Shown: positions 15,428-23,579 of the stretch, one piece after another
Numbering within the stretch: position 1 is the stretch's first letter
How the letters are laid out: every line of letters starts with the position of its first letter
Assembly (NCBI RefSeq): GCF_002101555.1
Contig: NZ_LQOL01000049.1
Location: 62,001-126,000, forward strand
DNA length: 64,000 nucleotides
Direction: 5' to 3'
Source: Mycolicibacterium canariasense
Lineage (GTDB): Bacteria; Actinomycetota; Actinomycetes; Mycobacteriales; Mycobacteriaceae
The notes under the pieces: model-generated
Seen by the model: the letters and a program-made list of their open reading frames with translations, nothing else
The model's database searches: none
What the model was told of the DNA's origin: nothing
Program-made: the position numbers and the translations under genes

Positions 15428-15819
15428 TGCCCGCCGGCCACTACGACAGAACACGGCTACCGCGCCGCGGTCGCCCCGGATTCCTGCGCGCCATCCTCGG
15501 CGACCTCGACCGCGAATGGATGAGCCGCGCCCTGTGTCACAAGATCCCGCTGTCGGAAGTGGACGAGATGTTCTTCGCCGTAAACGGCCGCTCGCACAAG
15601 GACAAACGCATCTACCAAGAGCGCATCGCCCGGGCGAAGGCGATCTGCAATCAGTGCCCGGTGAAGCAGAACTGCGAGCAGTACCGGGCCAGCTTGCAGG
15701 ACGACAACGGCGTATGGGGTGGCCGCGACGAGCTCGACCGAGAACGCACCCGCACAACCGCTACGACACCACCGAAAACCCGTCTCCACTCATCACACGA
15801 AGGAAGCACACGAGCATGA
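15427..15819 (+). CDS. WhiB-family iron-sulfur transcription factor
   Basis: 130 residues. Four Cys (C37, C74, C77, C83) in the C-xn-C-x2-C-x5-C pattern would ligate a [4Fe-4S] cluster, followed by the turn GVWGG (95-99) and a basic tail. WhiB proteins are confined to Actinobacteria and their phages. The TM4 phage homologue WhiBTM4 represses host whiB2 and affects septation and superinfection, so this one may modify host transcription; that role is inference here. Confidence 0.9.
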   Translation: MPAGHYDRTRLPRRGRPGFLRAILGDLDREWMSRALCHKIPLSEVDEMFFAVNGRSHKDKRIYQERIARAKAICNQCPVKQNCEQYRASLQDDNGVWGGRDELDRERTRTTATTPPKTRLHSSHEGSTRA

Positions 15820-16049
15820 CTCAGAACCACGACCAGAAGATCGCACAGGCAGCACTCGACAATCTCCTCGCGAAGGCGCCCGCAGGGCCCGACAGAAAGC
15901 GGATCGATGCGCTGCCCGAGGCGCGGGGTATCGCCGAGCACGGCCAGGACGCCGAAGCGCCCGCATGGGCGACCGTGTGGGCGCTGATCGACATCGCCGA
16001 GACGCTGCGCGCGATCTACGCGGAGGGGATCCGAATTGAACGCCCCTGA
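15816..16049 (+). CDS. Small hypothetical protein
   Basis: 77 residues from ATG 15816 with GAAGGAAG upstream. Helical throughout (KIAQAALDNLLAK, WATVWALIDIAETLRAIYAEG). It overlaps the WhiB stop and the next gene. Function unknown. Confidence 0.5.
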   Translation: MTQNHDQKIAQAALDNLLAKAPAGPDRKRIDALPEARGIAEHGQDAEAPAWATVWALIDIAETLRAIYAEGIRIERP

Positions 16050-16443
16050 CGCCATCACGTCGGACGTGCTCGTGCGGGTCTGGGAGCCGAACCTGCGCGA
16101 CGAAGGCGCCCGCTTCGCCGGGACCACCGTGCGCCGCGACATCACCTTCCAAGCCCGCGTGTCCGGATCACTCGACGCCGAGCAGATCACCATGCCCGGC
16201 ATGGTCGTCATCGGCCAAGGCGCCGAACCGTCCGGCCGCAACGCCGTCGACGTCGTCGCATCCGCGATCCCCCACCAGATCGCCTTCACCATCCTGGCCA
16301 CGCCCGAATTGATCTGGCAGCCGCTCTCATTCAGCCGCGACATCGTCGGCGCCTACCACTTCGAATGCGTTCCCTACGTCGAGTGGAAGCGCGTCGTGCT
16401 GCGCAACGAACCCACCCTGAAAGGAACCCCCGATGCGCGGTAG
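16036..16443 (+). CDS. Hypothetical protein, TTG start
   Basis: 135 residues. The start is TTG 16036, chosen because a strong GGAGGGG lies 7 bases upstream. The sequence is beta-rich (ITFQARVSGSL, AFTILATPELIWQPL, VVLRNEPTL) and contains no recognised domain. Confidence 0.5.
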   Translation: MNAPDAITSDVLVRVWEPNLRDEGARFAGTTVRRDITFQARVSGSLDAEQITMPGMVVIGQGAEPSGRNAVDVVASAIPHQIAFTILATPELIWQPLSFSRDIVGAYHFECVPYVEWKRVVLRNEPTLKGTPDAR

Positions 16444-16654
16444 AGAACCCAAGTGGATCCCCATTCTGACCGGCGCCAGCATCGTGTCTGCGTGGACCGC
16501 CGCCGTCATCGGCATCGCATTCCTGGCGGTGTGGGGTGCCGGCTTCGACCTGGCCGCGACGATCATCGTCAGCACTATGGCCTGGTGGATGGTCGCCGGC
16601 CCGGTCGTCAAGCTGGTCCGCGCTGACCTCAAGAGCGGTAGCGATGGCCGCTGA
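16433..16654 (+). CDS. Two-helix membrane protein
   Basis: 73 residues with hydrophobic segments at about 10-33 and 37-58 and basic ends, so likely an inner-membrane hairpin. ATG 16433 overlaps the previous gene by 11 bp. A holin cannot be excluded on topology, but its place in the early operon argues against it. Confidence 0.55.
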   Translation: MRGREPKWIPILTGASIVSAWTAAVIGIAFLAVWGAGFDLAATIIVSTMAWWMVAGPVVKLVRADLKSGSDGR

Positions 16655-17075
16655 CCTTGGTGCACTGTCCGGTGACGTCGCTGGCCTGATCGACTATCGC
16701 CGGCACCGCGGCGGCATGATCCGCGCAGACGCCACCCCGATCCAGCTCGGACGGACCTACGTCACAGTCAAGTTCGTCCCGCCAGACCCGGCCGCGACGC
16801 GCATGATCAACGAGCTCGTCCCGCGGCGGCCGGAGGACCGCATCCTGCACCCCGACGATGCCGTGGCCGTGTTCCCCGATATCGCCACCGGTGGCCGCTG
16901 CGGCACCTGCTACTCGACCGACCGCGCCGTCGTCATCGGCCTGATCTGCCCCGACGACTGGCACGACGGCCCACACGAAACTCACTGGCGCCGAATCGCC
17001 ATCCAGACCTTCGCGCTCATCGTCGCCGCGGTCTGGCTGCTCGCCCTGTTCCTGCTCACGATCGGAGTCATCTGA
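16644..17075 (+). CDS. C-terminally anchored membrane protein
   Basis: 143 residues. A soluble N-terminal part with a CGTC pair (GGRCGTCYS) and a further Cys is followed by one hydrophobic segment at about 118-141, ending in the membrane. A tail-anchored cytoplasmic domain is the simplest reading. Function unknown; it overlaps both neighbours. Confidence 0.55.
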   Translation: MAADLGALSGDVAGLIDYRRHRGGMIRADATPIQLGRTYVTVKFVPPDPAATRMINELVPRRPEDRILHPDDAVAVFPDIATGGRCGTCYSTDRAVVIGLICPDDWHDGPHETHWRRIAIQTFALIVAAVWLLALFLLTIGVI

Positions 17076-17983
17076 TGGCACTCAATCGGCGCCAGCGCCG
17101 CGCCCGCGTCCACCACCGCCCCGTCGCCGGCGACACCCCCAGCCAGCAGATGAAGGCACTGCTCAAGCAGCCCGGCAAGTTCCACATCGTCGAACTGCCC
17201 GAAGGCAAATCGTTCGTCGTGAAGGTCACCGATCGCGAAATGCCGCTCTTCACCACCATGTGCCTGCAACTGCGCGGCGTGCTCGGCTACTGCGAAGTGC
17301 GCGGCGCGACCCCGGTCGATGCGTCGATCGCCGACATCGGCACCATCGCCCGCCAGACTGCGAACGATCCGGCCCGGCTGCGGATCGCGCAGGAACGCAC
17401 CGACGCCGCCGCCCGGGCCGGATGTGACAATCCTGATGAAGTTCTCACCGGAAATGTCACACCGGACGCCGACGCCGAACTCGACGCAGCGATCGCCCGT
17501 CACCCGGCCGGGAAGAAACGCGCATCTGGCGGCCGGCACGCGAAGCCCGAGCCCGACACCGTCTTCGACCAGCTCGCCGCCGGCGCGGGCGACGAAGACA
17601 CCGCACGCAGGCTGGCCGCGATGGAACTCGCCGCCGCGCACGACGAGGTGCGCAAGGCTGGCGACGCGCTCGACGACGCGAATCGGCGCCTGGCCGAGGT
17701 GTACGAGCGCGCTGGTGAGCTGCATAACCGGCACGTGCTCGACAAGTTCACCGAGCAGGCCAGCGAAGCGATCTCCGACAAGCTCGACGCGCCCCGCTAC
17801 ACGCCGGACGACGGGCCGCCGTACGAGCTCGGCCGCGACTTCACCGTAGCCGACCGCTATCCTGCGCCCGCACCCGACCGGATCGACAACATCGACACCG
17901 CCCGGCAGTCCGCGATCGACGAAGCGCTACGCCAAGCACACGCCGACGCCAACCGTGACGACAACGACAGCAGCGCAACATGA
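17075..17983 (+). CDS. Hypothetical protein with C-terminal coiled coil
   Basis: 302 residues. The N-terminus is basic (ALNRRQRRARVHHRP), residues 30-75 form strands, and residues 185-235 are a long Ala/Glu/Arg helix with heptad character. The rest is charged and flexible. One of the largest unassigned early genes. No enzymatic motif seen. Confidence 0.55.
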   Translation: MALNRRQRRARVHHRPVAGDTPSQQMKALLKQPGKFHIVELPEGKSFVVKVTDREMPLFTTMCLQLRGVLGYCEVRGATPVDASIADIGTIARQTANDPARLRIAQERTDAAARAGCDNPDEVLTGNVTPDADAELDAAIARHPAGKKRASGGRHAKPEPDTVFDQLAAGAGDEDTARRLAAMELAAAHDEVRKAGDALDDANRRLAEVYERAGELHNRHVLDKFTEQASEAISDKLDAPRYTPDDGPPYELGRDFTVADRYPAPAPDRIDNIDTARQSAIDEALRQAHADANRDDNDSSAT

Positions 17984-18327
17984 GAACCGCCGCGCTGGCC
18001 ATCGCCATCATCCTGACCGTCGCCGGCTGCGGCGACCACCCCGTGCCCGAGCACGGACGCGTCACCGATGCGCGGTACTCGCCGGCCACGGTCATCGTGC
18101 AGCCGATGACGTGCGTGGGGCAGCCGCCGATCTGCACCGGCCCGTTCATCACCCCAGTGCCCGAAGAATGGCGACTTGAAATCACCGACCTCAAGAACCC
18201 CGAGTGGGTCGGCACCGTCGAGGTCAGCCAGGACGTCTACAACCGCTGCAACCTGCAAGAACTCTGGCCAGAATGCAGCAGAGAAGGCAGCGGCGACGAA
18301 CGGCCGAACCATGGCGCCAACGCGTAG
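17980..18327 (+). CDS. Phage-encoded lipoprotein
   Basis: 115 residues with an N-terminal signal (RTAALAIAIILTVAGC) ending in a lipobox LTVAGC, so the mature protein would be lipidated at Cys17 and face the periplasm or cell wall. Four further Cys could form disulfides. Surface lipoproteins of temperate phages often block superinfection by interfering with receptors; that role is an inference. It overlaps the upstream stop in the early operon. Confidence 0.7.
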   Translation: MRTAALAIAIILTVAGCGDHPVPEHGRVTDARYSPATVIVQPMTCVGQPPICTGPFITPVPEEWRLEITDLKNPEWVGTVEVSQDVYNRCNLQELWPECSREGSGDERPNHGANA

Positions 18328-18697
18328 GCGCGCGTCGCCGGCCGCCCGCGGCTACGACGAAGCCCACCGCGCCCAAGTCCGCCGACTCATATCCGCACAC
18401 ATCGACGGCACCCCCTGCTACTGGTGCGGACTACCGATGTTCCGGGACCGCACCAAGAATCCCGACTACGACCCCAACGCGATGCGCCGCGACGGCAAGC
18501 CAGACGTCACGTCCGGGCAGCTCCATGGCGAACACCCCGACGGCAAGGACGGCGGGAAACTCCCCGAGCGACTGATGCACGGACTCTGCAACAAGCAGCG
18601 CGGCAACGGCGACCGCGACGACGAACGGCCCGCGCTCCGACTCGTCCGCACCGAACACCCACTAGGCAACCTCACGATGGGATGGCCCGCAGCATGA
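18311..18697 (+). CDS. HNH-type nuclease-like protein
   Basis: 128 residues from ATG 18311. CYWCG in the first third and the segment HGEHPDGKDGGKLPERLMHGLCNKQRGNG give paired Cys, His and an N-terminal-helix Asn as in HNH/McrA-type nucleases. It is the second HNH protein of the early region. A dedicated phage HNH protein is usually needed for cos cleavage by the terminase, but that one normally lies near terS, so the role is open. Confidence 0.65.
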   Translation: MAPTRRRASPAARGYDEAHRAQVRRLISAHIDGTPCYWCGLPMFRDRTKNPDYDPNAMRRDGKPDVTSGQLHGEHPDGKDGGKLPERLMHGLCNKQRGNGDRDDERPALRLVRTEHPLGNLTMGWPAA

Positions 18698-18780
18698 CCG
18701 AATTCCTGCACTTCACACAGCAATACCCGGCACTAACGATCGCGATCGCCGTCCTACTAGCGTCGTTCTTCGCATCATGA
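18694..18780 (+). CDS. 28-residue membrane micro-protein
   Basis: A 28-codon ORF from an ATG in an ATGA overlap, whose stop overlaps the next start. The product is a single hydrophobic helix (YPALTIAIAVLLASFF) with a short polar N-terminus. The overlaps on both sides suggest real translation. Confidence 0.45.
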   Translation: MTEFLHFTQQYPALTIAIAVLLASFFAS

Positions 18781-19145
18781 CCGAACGCACACGCTGCCGC
18801 TACCTCTGCCGATCACTCAGCGACGACGGCCGCGAACTCTACAACTGGGCTTGCGTCACTCCCACGCAGGTCCGGATCCACAGTGTTCCCGTCGACGAGT
18901 TCTGGCCAAAGCCGAAACCCATCCCCGCCGAAGCGATCTACCTCGGCAGCATCACGCTCGTCGAGCGCGACGGCCTGTACTACGCCGAGCACCGCAACGC
19001 CGACGGCGAGCTCACACACACCGAAGACATCGGCCACCGGCTCGCCCTCAACTTCCGCATGCTCGGCATCGATCCACCAACCCACGGATCGACCGAGCGC
19101 GTTTCAAACACACAGGAAGTCGGCAAAGGCGGTGGTCAGAAGTGA
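18777..19145 (+). CDS. Hypothetical early protein
   Basis: 122 residues from an ATGA overlap. N-terminal CRYLCRSL and a later C could bind metal; the centre is beta-rich (IYLGSITLVERDGLYYAEH). From about here to 22.5 kb the plus strand becomes markedly C- and A-rich. Confidence 0.5.
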   Translation: MTERTRCRYLCRSLSDDGRELYNWACVTPTQVRIHSVPVDEFWPKPKPIPAEAIYLGSITLVERDGLYYAEHRNADGELTHTEDIGHRLALNFRMLGIDPPTHGSTERVSNTQEVGKGGGQK

Positions 19146-19264
19146 CCTACTGCACCTGTGGGCATGCCGACATCGTGCACGTCGACAGCTTCATTCACGG
19201 CTACCAGGAATGCGACGTCGAAGGATGCGACTGCACACAGTTCACCGAGCGGCCCGCGCTGTGA
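19142..19264 (+). CDS. Small Cys/His protein
   Basis: 40 residues from a GTG overlapping the preceding stop. CTCGHADIVH and ECDVEGCDC supply five Cys and two His, sufficient for one or two zinc ions. The CxCGHxxxxH opening recurs in small actinobacterial phage proteins. Function unknown. Confidence 0.5.
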   Translation: MTYCTCGHADIVHVDSFIHGYQECDVEGCDCTQFTERPAL

Positions 19265-19650
19265 CCGGCCGCCCGTTCGCGGCGCAGGCCCGCCGACTCT
19301 GCCCAGAAACCGCCGAGCACCACCACCGCGTGTGGTTCTGCCAGACCTGCCGCCTACTCGAAATGCGGCTCACACCAATCACAGACGTCCTCGGCGACCT
19401 ACTCGACGACGACGCACTCAAGCACACCGGCGGAACGCCCACTTATCGGCACGGAGGACTGATGGAATCACGCGAGTGGAAACCCGGCGATGACCCGATA
19501 TTGCCAGACGCCGACCCGTCCGGTTACCTGCCGGAATCGACACCACTACCAGCGATGAAGTCGGCCTTGTGCTGGCTGTGCGGCAACGTCAACGAAGGCA
19601 GTAGTGACGACTCAGGGCTATGCGCAGACTGCGTTGACGAGTTGACATAA
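19261..19650 (+). CDS. Zinc-binding protein with two Cys clusters
   Basis: 129 residues from a GTG overlapping the previous stop. A His-rich N-terminus with CQTC (EHHHRVWFCQTC) and a C-terminal CWLCGNVN ... CADC treble-clef-like pair suggest two zinc modules joined by an acidic linker. No catalytic motif. Confidence 0.55.
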   Translation: MTGRPFAAQARRLCPETAEHHHRVWFCQTCRLLEMRLTPITDVLGDLLDDDALKHTGGTPTYRHGGLMESREWKPGDDPILPDADPSGYLPESTPLPAMKSALCWLCGNVNEGSSDDSGLCADCVDELT

Positions 19651-19687
19651 GACGCCATTCTCGGCGCCAAACCACCACGGAGGAAAC

Positions 19688-19933
19688 ATGATCCGCAGGC
19701 TGCTGCAACGCCTGTTCGGCCCATCCGGCGACGTCTACGTCGTCGTCGACTGGAATCGAATGCACATCGTCGGCGTCAGCGCGAGACAGCAAGGCGCCGA
19801 GCGGCTACGCGCCGAGTACGCCGCCGACGTCGCAGGGTCGACGAGCCGGCCGACCCACCGCCGCGATGCCCTGCGGCAGCACGTCTACGACCGCACCCGC
19901 ATCGAGAACCACGAACTACAGGACACCGAGTGA
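19688..19933 (+). CDS. Small hypothetical protein
   Basis: 81 residues from ATG 19688 with GGAGGAAAC just upstream, after a 37-bp gap, so it may start a separately initiated translation block. N-terminal amphipathic helix, then a strand pair (DVYVVVDWNRMHIVGVSA). No family recognised. Confidence 0.55.
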   Translation: MIRRLLQRLFGPSGDVYVVVDWNRMHIVGVSARQQGAERLRAEYAADVAGSTSRPTHRRDALRQHVYDRTRIENHELQDTE

Positions 19934-20754
19934 CCGACCCCGACATCATCGACCGCATCGACGCGCTCGTCGACGAACAACTTGCCGAAGGCGAACACGC
20001 ATCCGACTACCTCACCGGCGACCACAAATACCCGCGCTGCCCACACTGCGGCCGACACTGGCACGGCCTACCCATCACCGAACGCATCGCCACCATGTAC
20101 GACATCGGCAGAATCGACCCCGAATACACACTCGCCGAAGACGACTCACCCGTCGTCTGCGAAGGATCCGACTTCATCGGACCCCAACGCGCCCCGGCCG
20201 GCGGCCACGGCATGTGGGTACCCATCGGGCGGTTCGTCCACATCCCGCTCCACATCCACGCCGACGACACCCCCGTCTACCCGCAGTGGTCGACCGTCGG
20301 CGTCGGCCACTTCTCCATCGTGATCAGACCCGACCCCGGCCCGATGCGCAGCTGGGCAGCAATGTTTCGCCAACTCAGCGAGTATTTGGAGAGCATCACG
20401 CGAGACATCTTGGGCCCAACCATCACGCTCTACGACCAGTGCTTCCAACCGATCTGGCGCACCACCGCCTGCCCCGACCTCGAACACATCCCCGAAATCG
20501 ACGTGAAGTTCGGGCCCGAGAACTGGATCCACGAAATACAACGGCTACCACCGCCGACACTGCAATTCCCGCGATCACTCGGCACCTACCGCCTGATGAC
20601 CCCGCTACAAGCCGACGTGAACCGACTCTGGCCCGACTTCACCGCACCCGACTACCCCATCCCCGAATCACCCGGCTACGACTTCAGCCACCTAGCCGAC
20701 GAACAACCACCAACCGCCGGACCCGACCACACCAGAAACCGGAGAAACCGATGA
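19930..20754 (+). CDS. Hypothetical accessory protein
   Basis: 274 residues from a GTG overlapping the preceding stop. An early CPHCGRHWHG element is a likely zinc site; the rest is mixed with several aromatic, Pro-rich stretches. Strong C-over-G strand bias sets this gene apart from the replication genes. It is the largest gene in the 18.7-22.6 kb accessory block. No known family recognised. Confidence 0.55.
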   Translation: MTDPDIIDRIDALVDEQLAEGEHASDYLTGDHKYPRCPHCGRHWHGLPITERIATMYDIGRIDPEYTLAEDDSPVVCEGSDFIGPQRAPAGGHGMWVPIGRFVHIPLHIHADDTPVYPQWSTVGVGHFSIVIRPDPGPMRSWAAMFRQLSEYLESITRDILGPTITLYDQCFQPIWRTTACPDLEHIPEIDVKFGPENWIHEIQRLPPPTLQFPRSLGTYRLMTPLQADVNRLWPDFTAPDYPIPESPGYDFSHLADEQPPTAGPDHTRNRRNR

Positions 20755-21296
20755 CCACCACAAGCACAGTCCGACTCTGGGACGGATACTTCCGCCACCT
20801 CGCAACCGAAGACATCCCCGACGACGAAATCACCATCACCGCAGACAGCATCCGCATCGAACACCGCGAACTCGCCAGCCCGCTCGCGAGCGCCATGCAC
20901 AACGTGATCGAACGATTACGCCGCGGAGAAGGCGTGGTCACGGACGTCCTGAAGGTGCACATCACCATCGACCCGGATCCCAACAACCTCAACGACTGGG
21001 AGTCCCGCCGCGGCGGCATCGTCACAGCCTTCGACTTCAAAGCCGGCGGCCTGACCATCATCAACGCCGCCCCGCACACCCACACCCCGCCAGACCCCAA
21101 ACCGGAAACCGGGAACCACCCCAAACCGGAAACCATCTACCCACCCCGCGGCTACGGCATCGGCCTACCCGGCGGCGGCAACAGCGACCACGCCATCATC
21201 GGATGCTGGGCTACCGAAGACGAAGCACGCCAAGCGATATCCGAGATGCGCGTCTTCGTACTCGGCGACGCCCGGCCAAGCTGGGACAACCGATGA
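20751..21296 (+). CDS. Hypothetical accessory protein
   Basis: 181 residues. An N-terminal beta/helix domain (DDEITITADSIRIEHRELA) precedes a His/Pro linker (HTHTPPDPKPETGNHPKPET, an imperfect KPET repeat) and a small C-terminal domain ending with EDEARQAISEMRVFV. Two-domain layout; function unknown. Confidence 0.55.
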   Translation: MTTTSTVRLWDGYFRHLATEDIPDDEITITADSIRIEHRELASPLASAMHNVIERLRRGEGVVTDVLKVHITIDPDPNNLNDWESRRGGIVTAFDFKAGGLTIINAAPHTHTPPDPKPETGNHPKPETIYPPRGYGIGLPGGGNSDHAIIGCWATEDEARQAISEMRVFVLGDARPSWDNR

Positions 21297-21328
21297 TCGA
21301 GCCCCGGACAATCGGCGGCGACCAATGA
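21293..21328 (+). CDS. Possible 11-codon leader peptide
   Basis: ATG to TGA in 36 bases, with both ends overlapping neighbouring genes (ATGA upstream, ATGA downstream). It would maintain translational coupling between the flanking genes. Too short to judge by composition. Confidence 0.25.
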   Translation: MIEPRTIGGDQ

Positions 21329-21537
21329 CCGCGACAGACACGGGGCTCGAAGCGCTACTCGAAGCATTCGCCGACCCCACCACCCACCGCGTCCTCTGGA
21401 CCTACCGATGTGACCTCGGCATCGCCGGCCACGTACAACTCACCCTCGACCTCCTACACCCATACAGACTCACCCAAGCCGAACGCGACACCATACTCGC
21501 AACCGCCGCGCGGCTGGTGAATTGGAGCGACACATGA
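21325..21537 (+). CDS. Small hypothetical protein
   Basis: 70 residues from ATG 21325. A helix, a strand pair (HRVLWTYRCDLGIAGHVQLTL) and a C-terminal helix suggest a compact fold. Overlaps the next start. Unknown function. Confidence 0.5.
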   Translation: MTATDTGLEALLEAFADPTTHRVLWTYRCDLGIAGHVQLTLDLLHPYRLTQAERDTILATAARLVNWSDT

Positions 21538-21698
21538 CCACCGGCCCACGCCCCGAAGACATCTGGACCGTCACCGCCATCCAAGAACACGACGACGGAA
21601 GCCGCACACTCACCATGCGCAACAACCGAGGAAACACCAGAACCGAGAACTACCCACTCGGCAGCACACTCACCGTCATCAGAAGGACCGAAGGATGA
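21534..21698 (+). CDS. Small beta-rich protein
   Basis: 54 residues from an ATGA overlap. Alternating strands (IWTVTAIQEH, SRTLTMRNNRG, STLTVIRR) resemble an SH3-like small barrel. The stop overlaps the next ATG. Unknown function. Confidence 0.5.
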   Translation: MTTGPRPEDIWTVTAIQEHDDGSRTLTMRNNRGNTRTENYPLGSTLTVIRRTEG

Positions 21699-22090
21699 GC
21701 AACGACCGCATCGCATCGGTACGCATCTACGTCACCACCACCGAAGGCAACGCATACGAAGCCGACGCCATCGTCGATACCCGAGCCGAACTCCGACTCG
21801 CAATCGCACGACTCGGCGCACTCATCGAAGACGAGATGGCCGACGTCCTCGACGGCGAGCCAGTCAGCGTCGAGCAAGACGATCCCGACAGCAGCACCCA
21901 AGTATTCGCCAACCCTCGCGACATCAACGCCACCATCGTCAGCCCAGCAGCAGGCGACGACCCCGGCATCTGGCTACCCAACGACGACGGCTTCGGCGAC
22001 GGGTCACGCATCTACGCCGACCAACTCGCCGACACCATCGCCGTCATACACCGAGCAGCAGCCATCATCCACGACAGGAAGCAGCGATGA
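21695..22090 (+). CDS. Hypothetical accessory protein
   Basis: 131 residues from an ATGA overlap, acidic, with an N-terminal strand pair (SVRIYVTTTEGNAYEADAIV) followed by a helix. No motif. It shares the C-rich strand bias of its neighbours. Confidence 0.5.
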   Translation: MSNDRIASVRIYVTTTEGNAYEADAIVDTRAELRLAIARLGALIEDEMADVLDGEPVSVEQDDPDSSTQVFANPRDINATIVSPAAGDDPGIWLPNDDGFGDGSRIYADQLADTIAVIHRAAAIIHDRKQR

Positions 22091-22611
22091 GCGCACACGC
22101 ACAGGCCAAGCTCGACCGCATCCGCCGTATCGTCACCACATCATCGGTCAAGGTGTTCGACATCGACGTCGTCGAAGCACGCGACATCCTCGCCGTACTC
22201 GACGACCCTGAACCACAGCCACAGCCAGCAGCACGCACCGTCCACACACTCGGCCCGAACGAACGCAACTCGATCTGGCAATGCGTCAAACCACTCACCT
22301 GGCCCGCCTACTACGCATGGGTAGGCGACGACATCACCGGCCAGTGGATCTACACCCGCACCAGCACACCAGGGCTCACCGGATGGTCCGAGTCCAACGC
22401 CGGACCCAACGACGTCACCGCTCGCACCGTCGGCCCGTGCGGCGACTTAGACCACGTCACCTTCATTGAAGTCCTTCGGCTACAGCCCGCAGGTGAGCCG
22501 ATCCACTTCGCCCCGAACGGCAAGGTGCTCAACATAACCGCAGGTCAGGACGATGAACTGCTCGCGCTGGCCGCCTCGGTTGATGGCCTTCGGGGCTCTG
22601 ACCTGCGGTGA
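22087..22611 (+). CDS. Hypothetical protein, last gene of the early operon
   Basis: 174 residues from an ATGA overlap. The C-terminal half is rich in Trp and Gly (WPAYYAWVGDDITGQWIYTR). Its last 40 codons return to the composition of the structural genes, so an older gene end may have been joined to newer sequence. Followed directly by the terminator and candidate cos region. Confidence 0.5.
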   Translation: MSAHAQAKLDRIRRIVTTSSVKVFDIDVVEARDILAVLDDPEPQPQPAARTVHTLGPNERNSIWQCVKPLTWPAYYAWVGDDITGQWIYTRTSTPGLTGWSESNAGPNDVTARTVGPCGDLDHVTFIEVLRLQPAGEPIHFAPNGKVLNITAGQDDELLALAASVDGLRGSDLR

Positions 22612-22716
22612 TGCACCCCCGTCGAGGATTCTCAGGCCCCCCACCCCCCAAGACTCCCATCGGGGTGAGTCGGGATTTTATTTTTTGTACCTCGCAACTT
22701 TCGCGATCGGCTGGCC
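22612..22716 (+). other. Early-late junction; candidate cos region
   Basis: These 105 bases between the end of the early genes and terS hold a C-rich tract (22636-22650), a hairpin with T-tract, and a short T-rich stretch. In cohesive-end actinophages the cos site lies just before the terminase genes and has a GC-rich overhang, so this is the expected place. The exact nick sites cannot be read. Confidence 0.4.
22652..22687 (+). terminator. Rho-independent-type terminator after the early operon
   Basis: GACTCCC and GGGTGAGTC can pair (GACTC/GAGTC perfectly, extended by two C-G pairs with a bulged T) around a short loop, followed by GGGATTTTATTTTTT. It lies after the last early gene and before terS, so it would separate early from late transcription. 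Confidence 0.6.
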
Positions 22717-23223
22717 ATGGCGCCACGTAAGCCGACGGCGAAACCCGCTGAAGAGCGGGGTACCTGGGACCTCCGGATCAAGCCCGAACCCGCGAAATCA
22801 GCCCCAAAAGCCCCACGTAAGGCAGCTTCGGCGTCCCCGAAGCCGGCGAAACTCGTCCGTAAGGGTCGGCAACCGACGGCCGGCGCGAAGTTGACGCGCG
22901 AGTTCGCGCGGAAAGACGACAGTTTCGCGCGGACCACGCTCATCGCGCAGGCGGCGCGGTTGGCGGATCGGCTGGAAGTGCTGGCGCGCCTGAATTCTGG
23001 CGATGCTGGTGCGTGGCTGGCGGTGAAGGTGGCCGGCCAGGTGGCCACGGTGGTGGTGACCGATCTGGTCCGCGAGGAACGTCAGCAGTCGGAAGTACTG
23101 AGAAAGCTCATCATGGACATTCAGAAGCTCGGCGGCGACGACGCCGGGGAGCAGGGCGGCCCACAGGTGGATCGGTTGGCCGAGATCGTCGCGAACCACT
23201 ACGGCGGAAGGAAGCGTGCGTGA
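22717..23223 (+). CDS. Terminase small subunit
   Basis: 168 residues. A basic, Ala/Pro/Lys-rich N-terminus (about 60 residues) is followed by helices (TLIAQAARLADRLEVLARL, VVTDLVREERQQSEVLRKLI) as in actinophage TerS proteins that bind cos or pac DNA. Position: just after the candidate cos region, with terL third in the late operon. The assignment leans on position and basic/helical layout. Confidence 0.65.
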   Translation: MAPRKPTAKPAEERGTWDLRIKPEPAKSAPKAPRKAASASPKPAKLVRKGRQPTAGAKLTREFARKDDSFARTTLIAQAARLADRLEVLARLNSGDAGAWLAVKVAGQVATVVVTDLVREERQQSEVLRKLIMDIQKLGGDDAGEQGGPQVDRLAEIVANHYGGRKRA

Positions 23224-23579
23224 AGTCGGCCAGGTGTGAGCGGCGGGTGGTGACGCTGGACTGGCCACCGTGCGGCGACGAGCTGATGTCACCGTGGGGA
23301 CCGGTCGGCGGCCCGCCACGCGAAGTATGGTCTGGCACCGACGCTCATCCCCACCGCGAGACGATCGGCATGGATCCCGTCTTCCTGACGACGCCCGATG
23401 TCGTCGGAGCGTGCTGCCGCCCCGGCGGCTGGGAACACAACGGGATACTCGGCACGGTAAGCCCGGATGGGCTGATGACGTTGACGTCCGCGGCGGGATC
23501 CTGGGTGTACGAACTGTTTCCGGCTGTGTGGTCCGACGGGGAAGTGCCCACGGTGTATCTCGCGGTGTGGCCGGACTGA
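23220..23579 (+). CDS. Hypothetical protein between terminase genes
   Basis: 119 residues from a GTG overlapping the terS stop. Beta-rich with conserved-looking aromatic and Gly residues (GGWEHNGILGTVSPDGLMTL, GSWVYELFPAVW). No nuclease motif. Genes in this slot can be packaging accessories, but nothing specific is visible. Confidence 0.5.
   Translation: MKSARCERRVVTLDWPPCGDELMSPWGPVGGPPREVWSGTDAHPHRETIGMDPVFLTTPDVVGACCRPGGWEHNGILGTVSPDGLMTLTSAAGSWVYELFPAVWSDGEVPTVYLAVWPD

Noticed and set aside
16433..16654. Holin role for the early two-helix membrane proteins (8243-8593, 16433-16654)
   Set aside because: They lie in the early operon far from lysA/lysB, and a better candidate follows lysB.
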